Positions 1-8,427 of a DNA stretch of 64,000 bases are shown piece by piece. The notes under the pieces were generated by a model. That model saw only the letters and a list, made by a program, of their open reading frames with translations. It was not told the DNA's origin and did no database searches. Both the position numbers and the translations under genes were made by a program. Source of the DNA: JBBIJR01 sp037445875 (lineage in GTDB: Bacteria > CLD3 > SB21); contig JBBIJR010000006.1 of the NCBI GenBank assembly GCA_037445875.1, forward strand, positions 7,192 to 71,191, given 5' to 3'. How positions within the stretch are numbered: position 1 is the first letter of the stretch; the number at the start of each line of letters is the position of its first letter.

Positions 1-1423
1 CGATGGAGTCGCCGGATTCAGAGGCAAAGAAGCTCAGCATCCCGTAGTAGTCCGCAAATCTCTCCGCGGCGAGACTGTCGTACGCGGAGCGCGCTTCTGC
101 GCGGCGGCCCATGCGTTCGAGAGTGCGGGCCTTCCAGAACCCGCAGCGTGTCCTCTGTGTCGGTACACGCCTTTCGAGATCCTCAAACCGGATCAGGGCC
201 GCCTCCCATTCCCCGAGTTTGTACAGGTTGAAACCCTCGCGAAACGCGGCGCTGGATCCGTACATCGTTGATGCAGGAGTGTTCTGGCGAACGCACACGT
301 ACAATCGGTTGGCTTCACGCCAATAGGCCGTGTCGTTCATGGCACTGTAGTTGTTCGCGATCTCGAACAGGATGTAGCTTCTCCACACGCCCGTCAGCGG
401 AACCGCCTCGAGATAATCGTAGAAGGCCCGGTTGGACAGTGCCAGATCACCCGCATACCGGGCGGCGCGCGCCAGACGGATCAGGGATTCGTGATCCCGG
501 TATTTCCGCCAGGCATTCCGGTAGCGGGGAATGGCCGCGGGATACATTCCCTGAGCGAAGTAAACTTTTGCGATTTGCACTTCGATCTTTCTCTGCATTT
601 CGGAAGAGGAATAGCGATTTCGGGCGGCCGCCAGCCCGTTCAGCGCTTCCTGATAGTGTCCCTGCAGAATCAGGACGTTCGTGCTTTCCAGGAACTGCTC
701 CCCGTTGGTGGCGATGCCTGCACTTCGGCGGGTGGTCTCGATCAACTGCCACGCGGCATAAGCCTCGTCGGCGTAAGGAAACTCACTCTGCAGAAGCCGC
801 CACGTGTTTATCGCTTTGGCGTATTGCTTCTGTTCGCTGTACAAACGTCCCTTCAGCAACACGAGGCGCGGCTCGTACAGTCGCCGGAAATAAGGGTCGG
901 ACAGAACGGTACGTTCGGCGGCGGCGAGGATGAGTTGGGCGTTGGAAAAGTCACGCTGCTCAAGATGGAGTTCTGCCAGGGTCAACTCGGTTTGAGCGGC
1001 AAACACGGACTTGGGAAAGCGTTGAAGCAGGAGTTGCCCGCATTGCACAGATGCCGCCAGGCTGTCCGGACTCTTGTTATGCATGTCCAGCAGTTGGAAC
1101 AAAGCATAGTCGCCAAACCGCCCGTCGCCGCCCAGTCGTTGGAAAGTGGCCCAGGCCTGACGGGTTGAGTCGAGCTGCCGATAACAGTAGGCGAGTCGAA
1201 ATCCGAATGAAAAGTCATTCGACAAACCCGGACTGACGTCACGGGCGAAAAGGAGATTCTGGAGCGCAAAACCGAACTCACTTCGCACGTAGAACTCGTC
1301 TGCCCGCTCGAGATACGGTTTTGCGGGATCCTCGGGCGGCAGTTCAGCCGCAACCGCGTAGAACGATCGGATCATCAGTCCCATGAACAGGGCCGCCATG
1401 CTTCTCAACAATCGATGCCTCAA
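1..1423 (-). CDS. slt: Soluble lytic murein transglycosylase, N-terminal part (partial)
   Basis: The minus frame is open from about 1423 to the window edge, so the 3' part, including the catalytic lysozyme-like domain, is outside. The visible ~474 residues are helical and TPR-like. The end of the visible part has the pattern FWKARTLERMGRRAEA followed by DYYGMLSFFA, which matches the repeat preceding the catalytic domain of Slt70-type enzymes. These cleave peptidoglycan in the periplasm. The start is taken at TTG 1423 because it gives an N-terminus RHRLLR followed by a hydrophobic stretch ending AVAA, a normal signal peptide. ATG 1399 is the alternative but lacks the basic N-terminus. A good promoter lies at 1442-1470. 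The protein could be another TPR protein, since the active site is not visible. Confidence 0.75.
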   Translation of the reverse strand, partial: MRHRLLRSMAALFMGLMIRSFYAVAAELPPEDPAKPYLERADEFYVRSEFGFALQNLLFARDVSPGLSNDFSFGFRLAYCYRQLDSTRQAWATFQRLGGDGRFGDYALFQLLDMHNKSPDSLAASVQCGQLLLQRFPKSVFAAQTELTLAELHLEQRDFSNAQLILAAAERTVLSDPYFRRLYEPRLVLLKGRLYSEQKQYAKAINTWRLLQSEFPYADEAYAAWQLIETTRRSAGIATNGEQFLESTNVLILQGHYQEALNGLAAARNRYSSSEMQRKIEVQIAKVYFAQGMYPAAIPRYRNAWRKYRDHESLIRLARAARYAGDLALSNRAFYDYLEAVPLTGVWRSYILFEIANNYSAMNDTAYWREANRLYVCVRQNTPASTMYGSSAAFREGFNLYKLGEWEAALIRFEDLERRVPTQRTRCGFWKARTLERMGRRAEARSAYDSLAAERFADYYGMLSFFASESGDSI

Positions 1424-1441
1424 GTTCTTTCCGTTTCTCTC

Positions 1442-1470
1442 ATAATATCCAATATGCGTCAGATTATCAA
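1442..1470 (-). promoter_or_regulatory. Sigma-70-like promoter for the lytic transglycosylase gene
   Basis: On the minus strand TTGATA (1470-1465), a 17-bp spacer and TATTAT (1447-1442) match the -35/-10 consensus at 5 of 6 positions each. Initiation would fall near 1435, just upstream of the TTG start at 1423. Confidence 0.55.
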
Positions 1471-1580
1471 GCACTTGTCTGTCGAACCTTGATAATCGAT
1501 ATGTTCTGAGCCGATAGAAGTAAACCGCGGAACCTAGATTAACGCATCGCAGAGTGAACGCAATATTGCTGAGAATGTCC

Positions 1581-1609
1581 TTGACATACTGGCAACGAAC
1601 CAATATTTT
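1581..1609 (+). promoter_or_regulatory. Sigma-70-like promoter for the TetR/efflux operon
   Basis: TTGACA (1581-1586), a 17-bp spacer and TATTTT (1604-1609). The 1610-1704 leader down to the TetR start is very AT-rich and contains GTTAAC and other short palindromes that could be an operator for the encoded repressor. The whole 1424-1704 interval is a divergent promoter region with no gene. Confidence 0.5.
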
Positions 1610-1704
1610 GATCGAACTATTAGATATAAAATTAAATCGAATAGATTAACTGAATTAACAATACGTTAACAAATTGATTTAATTTATTTTAAACGACATT
1701 ACAG

Positions 1705-2313
1705 ATGCGGAAGTTAGAGTCAATTCCGGAGAAGAGAATCATTGAAGCGGCCAAGGTCGTATTTCAACGAAGAGGCTATGACGGCGCAAGGCTTCACGAC
1801 ATCGCTGAGGAAGCAGGCATCAACCAGGCCTTGCTTCACTATTACTTTCGGTCCAAGGACCGGCTTTTTGAAGCGGTATTCCGTGAGGCGGCCGGCCAGA
1901 TTTTTCCGATCGTCCTCTCCGTACTCGATTCGGAAACTCCGCTGGAAGAGAAAATCGAGCAGTTCGTCCATCGTTACGTGGACCTGCTCTTGGAGCACCC
2001 TTACATGCCTGGCTTTGTCATTCACGAACTGACCCAGAACGAGAGCAGGCTGAAGAACATTCTTTCGAATCACGGATTTCGACAGCCTCGGCGCGTGCTG
2101 GAACAATACGCCGAAGGGGTCAAGGCGGGCCGTTACCTCGATATCGATCCGGAACAGTTCCTGGTCACGCTTCTTTCCGCGTGCGTGTTCCCGTTCGTGG
2201 CCCGGCCGCTCATCCAGATGGCCATGGGCTTCAACGATGAAGAATTCGGGTCGTTCCTACAGAAACGCAAGAAACAAGTTGCGCAACTCATCTTAAACGG
2301 GATTCGACGATGA
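1705..2313 (+). CDS. TetR/AcrR family transcriptional regulator
   Basis: 202 residues, the usual TetR length. The N-terminal helix-turn-helix spans about residues 10-55, with the typical run IIEAAKVVFQRRGYDGARL, then DIAEEAGI and LLHYYFRSKDRLFEAVF. The rest is an all-helical ligand/dimerisation domain. It is the first gene of a seven-gene operon and overlaps the TolC-family gene by 4 nt (ATGA). The arrangement resembles E. coli CecR (YbiH) with ybhGFSR, so autoregulation of an efflux operon in response to a small toxic ligand is a reasonable inference. The ligand cannot be told from sequence. Confidence 0.93.
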   Translation: MRKLESIPEKRIIEAAKVVFQRRGYDGARLHDIAEEAGINQALLHYYFRSKDRLFEAVFREAAGQIFPIVLSVLDSETPLEEKIEQFVHRYVDLLLEHPYMPGFVIHELTQNESRLKNILSNHGFRQPRRVLEQYAEGVKAGRYLDIDPEQFLVTLLSACVFPFVARPLIQMAMGFNDEEFGSFLQKRKKQVAQLILNGIRR

Positions 2314-3554
2314 ACCTCGTGATCGTTTCGTGGCTTCTGGCCCTTGCCGGAGATTCCCTGGATCTGAAGGAGTGCTACGATCTGGCGGTGCAGCGCTATC
2401 CACTCACGCGCCAGATCGAAACGTACGGCCGCATCCAGGGTCTGAAGAACCGCAATCTCACAGTCAAATACCTTCCGGATCTGTCCGTCAGCGCCCAAAC
2501 GTCGTATCAATCGCAAGTGACGGAAGTACCTCTGGCGATTCCCGGCCAGTCGATTCCAACACCGCATAAAGACAGTTATCAACTCTCACTCTCCGTTAGC
2601 CAGTTGGTCTACGATTTCGGCGTGATCCGGAAGCAGAAGGAGGTTGAGTCGGTGCAGGCTGCCTATGACCAGCAGGCAGTGCGCGTCGAGCTCCACAAAG
2701 TCAGGGGTCAGGTGGACGATGCCTATTTTTCGGTCCTCCTGTTGCAGGAAAAAGAACGTTCGCTGCTCCTCAACGAAGCAGACGTGCGGGTCAAGCTGGA
2801 AACGGTTCAGGCGCGCGTTTCGAGCGGCAGCCTTCTCCCGAGCAACGCGGACGTACTGGGGGCGGAACTCCTGCGCATCCGACAGAACCTGGCCGAGGTC
2901 CGTGTCAGCCGACAGAACGCGCTCGCCACGCTGGCCCTGCTGATCGATCGTCCGCTGGACACAGCCGTAACGGTACGGCTTCCCGCGGTCGATGCGCTGT
3001 CCGGCGTCGGGGGGAAAAAACGTCCCGAGTATCTGTTCTTTGACCTGTCGCGCGGACGCCTGCAGAAATCCATCGATCTGATCGGGCGGCGAAATCTCCC
3101 GAAGATCTCCGGTTTCGTCCAGCTCACGTACGGCCGGCCGGGTCTGAACGTCTTCGAAACCTCGTTTCAGGGTTATTACATCGCCGGAGTCAAGGCCTCA
3201 TGGAACCTGTGGAACTGGCAGAGCGATGCACGCGACCGACACGTCGCCCGGCTGCAGCAGGAACTTCTGACGGCCCAGGAAGAGGCGTTTGAACGGAATC
3301 TTTCCATTGCGGTGGAAAACGCGTCGAGCGAGATCGCCAAGCTGGAGGAACTGATTCGTCTGGACGAGGAGATCATTGCGTTGAGGTCGCGCATTACGCG
3401 TCAGTTCTCCAGCCAACTGGATAACGGCGTCGTGACCTCGTCCGAGTATCTGGCCGAGTTGAATGCCGAACATCAGGCCCGTCTTTTGATGCAATCGCAC
3501 CGCATTCAGTTGCAGCGAGCGAAAATCAATTATCTAACCGTGATAGGAGAATAA
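2310..3554 (+). CDS. TolC family outer-membrane efflux protein
   Basis: 414 residues with a short hydrophobic signal sequence (about residues 1-15), then two long helical repeats typical of outer-membrane efflux proteins (region around LKECYDLAVQRYPL at the start of the mature protein, and a second helical hairpin rich in Q, E, R and L). It would form the trimeric outer-membrane exit duct for the downstream ABC exporter. It overlaps the TetR gene by 4 nt and ends 2 nt before the HlyD-like lipoprotein gene, so translation is probably coupled. Slightly short for TolC but within the family range. Confidence 0.9.
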   Translation: MNLVIVSWLLALAGDSLDLKECYDLAVQRYPLTRQIETYGRIQGLKNRNLTVKYLPDLSVSAQTSYQSQVTEVPLAIPGQSIPTPHKDSYQLSLSVSQLVYDFGVIRKQKEVESVQAAYDQQAVRVELHKVRGQVDDAYFSVLLLQEKERSLLLNEADVRVKLETVQARVSSGSLLPSNADVLGAELLRIRQNLAEVRVSRQNALATLALLIDRPLDTAVTVRLPAVDALSGVGGKKRPEYLFFDLSRGRLQKSIDLIGRRNLPKISGFVQLTYGRPGLNVFETSFQGYYIAGVKASWNLWNWQSDARDRHVARLQQELLTAQEEAFERNLSIAVENASSEIAKLEELIRLDEEIIALRSRITRQFSSQLDNGVVTSSEYLAELNAEHQARLLMQSHRIQLQRAKINYLTVIGE

Positions 3555-3556
3555 CG

Positions 3557-4435
3557 GTGAAACGAATGATCGGATTGGTGACGGTGTGGCTTGCGGCCTG
3601 TTCGAGCAACGACGGCCGGTCGGATGCATACGGCAGCTTCGAAGCAACGGAGTACGTGGTGTCCGCTCAGGCCAGCGGATCGCTGCTGGCGTTCGCGGTT
3701 GAGGAAGGCGCCACGCTCGACGCCGGGGTGCCGGTCGGCATCGTCGATACGATCCAGCCGGCGTTGAAACGTGAACAGTTGCGGGCCATGCGACAGGCCG
3801 CCGGAGCCAGAATTCCCAATATCATCGCACAAATCGACGTCCTAAAGGAACAGAAAAACGTCGCACTGGTCGAAAAAGCCCGTCTGGAAAGGCTTTTCAA
3901 AGAAAACGCTGCCACGCAGAAACAGCTCGACGACGTCAACGGTCAGATCGGCGTGATCGACAAACAGATCGTGTCGATCGAGACCCAGAATGCGTCCATT
4001 CTGGGGGAGATCCGGTCTCTGGACGCACAGATCGAACAACTCGACGACCAGATGGCCAAATGCCGGATCGTCAATCCCGTGCGGGGAACGGTATTGACGA
4101 CGTACGTCGAGCCCACGGAGGTCGTTTCCTACGGGAAACCGCTGTACCAGATTGCGGACCTGAGCACGATGTTCTTGCGCGCATACGTGAGCGGCAGTCA
4201 ACTGCCCCATCTCAAAATCGGGCAGAAGGTGGAAGTGCTGGTGGACGAGAGCCGATCGGAGAACCGGGCTCTGGAAGGTGAGGTGAGTTGGATTTCCGAC
4301 AAAGCCGAGTTTACTCCCAAGATCATCCAGACCAAGGAAGAACGCGTCCACCTCGTTTACGCCATCAAAGTGCGGGTGGCCAACGATGGGTCGCTTAAGA
4401 TCGGCATGCCCGGTGAAGTGAGGTTCAAGAGGTGA
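3557..4435 (+). CDS. HlyD-family periplasmic adaptor lipoprotein (YbhG-like)
   Basis: 292 residues starting at GTG 3557. The N-terminus has a lipobox (LAAC, Cys15), so the protein is predicted to be lipid-anchored. A biotinyl-lipoyl-like strand segment (about residues 35-60) is followed by a long alpha-hairpin (about 75-165, rich in Q, E, K, I), the return lipoyl half (about 170-200) and a beta-barrel domain to the C-terminus. This is the membrane fusion protein architecture linking an inner-membrane exporter to a TolC channel. Its genomic partners are the TolC-family gene before it and the ABC genes after it. It ends 4 nt before the first ATPase gene. Confidence 0.9.
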   Translation: MKRMIGLVTVWLAACSSNDGRSDAYGSFEATEYVVSAQASGSLLAFAVEEGATLDAGVPVGIVDTIQPALKREQLRAMRQAAGARIPNIIAQIDVLKEQKNVALVEKARLERLFKENAATQKQLDDVNGQIGVIDKQIVSIETQNASILGEIRSLDAQIEQLDDQMAKCRIVNPVRGTVLTTYVEPTEVVSYGKPLYQIADLSTMFLRAYVSGSQLPHLKIGQKVEVLVDESRSENRALEGEVSWISDKAEFTPKIIQTKEERVHLVYAIKVRVANDGSLKIGMPGEVRFKR

Positions 4436-4439
4436 GCCC

Positions 4440-5363
4440 ATGAGCGCGATTATTGCCGAACGATTGACCAAGCGGTACGATAGGATAACGGCCATCCACG
4501 CCCTCGAGTTTTCCATCCAGCGCGGCGAACTATTCGGGTTCATAGGGCCGGACGGCGCGGGCAAGACCACACTGTTCCGTATCCTGACCACGTTGGTGGT
4601 CCCCGACGAAGGTCGGGCCACGGTGAACGGCCTTGACGTGGTCGGGGATTTCAAAGCGTTGCGCCGGAGCATAGGATACATGCCGGGGCGGTTCTCCCTG
4701 TATCAGGACCTGTCGGTCGAGGAGAATCTGCGCTTCTTTGCCGCGATCTTCGGCACGACCGTGGAGGCTAACTACGACACGATCCGGGAGATCTACGCCC
4801 AGATCGAGTCGTTCAAAACACGCAGGGCCGGGGCCCTTTCGGGCGGCATGAAGCAGAAACTGGCGCTCTCCTGCGCCCTTATCCACCGGCCGGAGGTCCT
4901 GTTTCTGGACGAACCAACCACAGGCGTGGACGCCGTTTCACGTAAGGAGTTCTGGGAAACGCTCAAGCGGCTGCAGGAGGGAGGGATCACCATTGTGGTG
5001 TCCACGCCGTACATGGACGAGGCCGGTTTGTGCGATCGCGTGGCGCTGATGCAGGGAGGGAGGATCCTCGACATCGATACGCCCCGGGGCATCGTAGAGC
5101 GCTTTTCTCGGCGCCTGCTTGCGGTTCGTGCACGGGACATGTATCGTCTCATCGTGACGCTTCGCAGGTATCCAACCGTCTCATCCGTGCATCCGTTTGG
5201 GGAGTTCCTGCACTACACCGACCGCCGAAGCGATTTTACGCGGGAGGAGATGGAGCAATACCTCGCCGGCGAGGGCTTTCAGGATGTGGAGTTGCACTTG
5301 ACCGAGCCTCAGATTGAAGATTGTTTCATGGAGTTGATGGAGGAGCACGCTGTTGACGCATGA
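4440..5363 (+). CDS. ABC transporter ATP-binding protein (YbhF first-half-like)
   Basis: 307 residues. Walker A is GPDGAGKTT (about residues 37-45), the signature is LSGGMKQK (about 135), Walker B is VLFLDEPTTGVD, and the switch region is VSTPYMDEAG, where the usual switch His is replaced by Pro-Tyr. The C-terminal ~80 residues form the extra domain often seen in drug/antibiotic ABC-2 exporters. In E. coli YbhF the two nucleotide-binding domains are fused in one chain. Here they are separate genes overlapping by 11 nt. It energises export by the two permeases downstream. The substrate is unknown. Confidence 0.93.
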   Translation: MSAIIAERLTKRYDRITAIHALEFSIQRGELFGFIGPDGAGKTTLFRILTTLVVPDEGRATVNGLDVVGDFKALRRSIGYMPGRFSLYQDLSVEENLRFFAAIFGTTVEANYDTIREIYAQIESFKTRRAGALSGGMKQKLALSCALIHRPEVLFLDEPTTGVDAVSRKEFWETLKRLQEGGITIVVSTPYMDEAGLCDRVALMQGGRILDIDTPRGIVERFSRRLLAVRARDMYRLIVTLRRYPTVSSVHPFGEFLHYTDRRSDFTREEMEQYLAGEGFQDVELHLTEPQIEDCFMELMEEHAVDA

Positions 5364-6099
5364 GGCGCCCGCGATCACGGCAGACCGCCTGACGCGCAAA
5401 TTCGGCGACTTCACCGCTACCGACGCGATCACGTTCGAGGTGGCCCGGGGAGAGATATTCGGATTCCTGGGAGCCAACGGCGCAGGAAAGACAACCGCGA
5501 TGCGGATGCTGACGGGACTGCTTGTACCCACCTCCGGGACGGCGGCGGTGGCGGGATACGACGTGTACACCCAGACCGAACAGATCAAGAGGAACATCGG
5601 CTACATGAGCCAGAAGTTCTCGCTCTACGAGGATCTGACGGTCCACGAAAACATCCGGTTCTACGGCGGAATCTATGGATTGTCCCGCCCCCGCATCCGG
5701 GAGAAGACGGAATACCTGCTCGACAAGTTCCAGCTTCGGCACGCCCGCAATATGCTCATCAAGGTCCTTCCGCTAGGTTGGAAACAGAAGCTGGCGTTCT
5801 CCGTAGCGATGGTGCACGACCCGGCCATCGTATTTCTGGACGAACCGACGAGCGGCGTCGATCCCATCACGCGGCGCCAGTTCTGGGACCTGATCTATGA
5901 GGCGTCGTCTTCCGGTGTCACCGTTTTCATTACAACCCACTACATGGACGAGGCGGAGTACTGCGACCGGGTGTCCATCATGGTCGCAGGCCGAATCGAG
6001 GCGCTCGATACACCCCGCACATTGAAACAACAATTCCACGCCCGATCGATGGACGAGGTGTTTCTGCGTCTGGCAAGACCCGGCAAGGCACCGTCATGA
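5353..6099 (+). CDS. ABC transporter ATP-binding protein (YbhF second-half-like)
   Basis: 248 residues from a TTG start at 5353, overlapping the preceding ATPase gene. Walker A is GANGAGKTT, Walker B is IVFLDEPTSGVDP and the switch is TTHYMDEAEYC. The ABC signature is LPLGWKQK rather than LSGGQ. The same kind of change is known in the second half of YbhF-type proteins, so this is the expected asymmetric partner of the first ATPase rather than a decayed gene. It overlaps the next gene by 4 nt. The pair probably forms a heterodimer with one canonical and one altered ATP site. Confidence 0.92.
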   Translation: MTHEAPAITADRLTRKFGDFTATDAITFEVARGEIFGFLGANGAGKTTAMRMLTGLLVPTSGTAAVAGYDVYTQTEQIKRNIGYMSQKFSLYEDLTVHENIRFYGGIYGLSRPRIREKTEYLLDKFQLRHARNMLIKVLPLGWKQKLAFSVAMVHDPAIVFLDEPTSGVDPITRRQFWDLIYEASSSGVTVFITTHYMDEAEYCDRVSIMVAGRIEALDTPRTLKQQFHARSMDEVFLRLARPGKAPS

Positions 6100-7202
6100 A
6101 AAGCTTCCGCGGGTTCGTCGTGAAGGAATTCCACCATATCTTTCGCGATCGGCGAACGATGCTTATTCTGTTCGGCATGCCGGTCATTCAATTGGTCCTG
6201 TTCGGATTTGCCATCCGCAACGAGGTGAACGATGCGCGGATAGCGGTACTCGACCGGTCCAACGACCGCATAACACAGGAACTGACGCAGAAGATCCTGT
6301 CGTCGGGATACTTCGAACTCGTCGAACGATTGCAGGGTGTGGAGGACATCGAGCGCGTGTTCCGCCGTGGAACCGTCGAGCAGGTGATTGTATTCGAACC
6401 CCGGTTTGCGGAGCAGCTGACCGCCGACGGACGGGCGAGCGTGCAGATTATTGCTGATGCGTCCAATCCGAATATGGCCAACCTTCTGGTCAACTACACG
6501 GCATCGATCGTGCAGGACTTTGCCTCACGGCGCTTTCCCGCTGACCGGGGATCCTCCGGTATCGTTCCGGAAGTCAAGATGATGTACAACGCCGAACTGA
6601 AGAGCGTGTACCTCTTTGTGCCGGGATTGATCGCACTCATCATGATGCTGGTTTCCGCGCTGATGACGTCCATCACCATTACGCGGGAGAAGGAGCTCGG
6701 TACCATGGAGATCCTGCTGGTATCGCCGCTGAAGCCGCTGCAGATCATCATCGGCAAGGTCATGCCGTATCTTGCACTGTCGCTGGTCAATGTGGTCTCC
6801 ATCCTGGTCCTGGCGCGCACGCTGTTCGGCGTGCCGTTTCAGGGCAGCTACACGCTCTTTTTTCTGGAATCGCTGCTGTTCGTGATCACGGCCCTGTCGC
6901 TCGGAATCATGATTTCGACCATAGCCGAAAACCAGCAGACCGCCATGATGATCTCGCTCGCCGGACTGATGCTGCCCGTCATCATTTTGTCCGGCTTCAT
7001 TTTTCCGATCTCCAGCATGCCGTGGCCTCTTCAGGTCTTCAGCAATATCGTCCCGGCCAAGTGGTTCCTCATCATTATCCGGGGCATCATGCTCAAGGGT
7101 GCGGGGATCGAGCACGTGTGGAAAGAAACGCTGATCCTCATGGGGATGGCGGCCTTCTTTGTTCTGGTAAGTCTGCGCCGATTCAAAGTACGCCTTCAAT
7201 AG
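6096..7202 (+). CDS. ABC-2 type permease (YbhS-like)
   Basis: 368 residues with one N-terminal transmembrane helix (about residues 25-45), a large extracytoplasmic domain (about 45-175) and five helices in the C-terminal half. The motif EKELGTMEILLVSPL after the second helix is the conserved coupling segment of the ABC-2 family. It would pair with the next gene product as a heterodimeric channel for the two ATPases. The start overlaps the ATPase gene by 4 nt. Confidence 0.92.
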   Translation: MKSFRGFVVKEFHHIFRDRRTMLILFGMPVIQLVLFGFAIRNEVNDARIAVLDRSNDRITQELTQKILSSGYFELVERLQGVEDIERVFRRGTVEQVIVFEPRFAEQLTADGRASVQIIADASNPNMANLLVNYTASIVQDFASRRFPADRGSSGIVPEVKMMYNAELKSVYLFVPGLIALIMMLVSALMTSITITREKELGTMEILLVSPLKPLQIIIGKVMPYLALSLVNVVSILVLARTLFGVPFQGSYTLFFLESLLFVITALSLGIMISTIAENQQTAMMISLAGLMLPVIILSGFIFPISSMPWPLQVFSNIVPAKWFLIIIRGIMLKGAGIEHVWKETLILMGMAAFFVLVSLRRFKVRLQ

Positions 7203-7209
7203 GGATCCC

Positions 7210-8325
7210 ATGAGGACCATCGGTTTCATTCTCCAGAAGGAGTTTATTCAGATCTTTCGCAACCGGGCGATGCTGCCGATCATTTTTGTCATGCCGGTGA
7301 TCCAGCTGCTCATCTTGTCCAACGCCGCCACGTTTACGATTCGCAACATCACGGTGTACGTCGTCGACCGGGACCAGACCGGGCTTTCAAAGCGCCTGGT
7401 GGAGAAGTTTCCGGCGACGGGTTATTTTCAGCTCGTAGGGGCCGGATTCAGCGACGAGGAGGCCGCCGACCACTTGAAGAGAAACCGGGCGAACATGATT
7501 CTCCAGATTCCGCATCGGTTTGGCGGGGATTTGTCTTCCGGCCGTCCCGTGAAGGTGCAGTTCATTATCAACGCCGAAGACGGCAATGCGGCCGGCCTCA
7601 CCCAGGCGTATGCGGGCACCATCGTCGCCGAATTCGGTCGTGCGGTGGCCGAAGAGTCGGGTGGGACGGACGCCGGAGGTCCGTCCATTGCCACCGACTA
7701 TTCGTATTGGTACAATCCGGAACTCGATTACAAGGTCTACATGATCCCCGGCATCCTGGTGGCTCTCGTATCCATGATCGGCCTTTTCCTGTCCGGCATG
7801 AACATCGTGCGCGAGAAGGAGATCGGCACGATCGAGCAACTCAACGTGACCCCCATCCGGAGATACCAATTCATCGTGGGCAAACTGCTGCCGTTCTGGA
7901 TACTCGGTATAGTGGAGTTGGCCGTAGGTCTTGTGATCGCGCGGTTGATCTTCGCTCAGCCCGTCGTGGGCCAGTTCTGGTTGATCTTCTTGGTTTCCGC
8001 CGTGTATATCCTGGTCGTACTCGGTGTAGGTCTCTTTATCTCCACGGTGACGCACACGCAGCAGCAGGCGATGTTCATTGCGTGGTTTTTCATGGTGATT
8101 TTCATGTTGCTCGGGGGGATCTTTACGCCGATCGAAAGCATGCCCCGGTGGGCCCAGCAGATTACACGATTGAATCCCATAGCCTATTTCGTGGAATTCA
8201 TGCGCATGGTGCTGCTCAAAGGATCGACCTTCAGCGATGTGGCCTCGATGTTGCTCATCCTGTCCGTGTTTGCCGCCCTGGCGATTACGCTGTCCGTGCT
8301 TCGGTACCGCAAGGTCACGGCATGA
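7210..8325 (+). CDS. ABC-2 type permease (YbhR-like)
   Basis: 371 residues with the same topology as its neighbour: an N-terminal helix, an extracytoplasmic domain to about residue 175, then a five-helix bundle with the coupling motif REKEIGTIEQLNVTPI. It is a paralogue of the preceding gene. It is the last gene of the efflux operon. A 102-bp gap without an obvious hairpin separates it from the RND exporter gene, so the exporter may be partly co-transcribed. Confidence 0.92.
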   Translation: MRTIGFILQKEFIQIFRNRAMLPIIFVMPVIQLLILSNAATFTIRNITVYVVDRDQTGLSKRLVEKFPATGYFQLVGAGFSDEEAADHLKRNRANMILQIPHRFGGDLSSGRPVKVQFIINAEDGNAAGLTQAYAGTIVAEFGRAVAEESGGTDAGGPSIATDYSYWYNPELDYKVYMIPGILVALVSMIGLFLSGMNIVREKEIGTIEQLNVTPIRRYQFIVGKLLPFWILGIVELAVGLVIARLIFAQPVVGQFWLIFLVSAVYILVVLGVGLFISTVTHTQQQAMFIAWFFMVIFMLLGGIFTPIESMPRWAQQITRLNPIAYFVEFMRMVLLKGSTFSDVASMLLILSVFAALAITLSVLRYRKVTA

Positions 8326-8427
8326 GGCGGGTTTGACTTTCTATCGTTGCAGAAGTGGGACAAATACCTTACTTTGCGCCATCGTTGGCCGAGGCCTTCG
8401 ACCTACTATTCCGAGCGGAGCGATTGA

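Noticed and set aside
491..1168. Plus-strand frames of 221 and 225 residues in the first 1.2 kb
   Set aside because: They are antisense to the continuous minus frame that encodes the Slt-like protein to the window edge.
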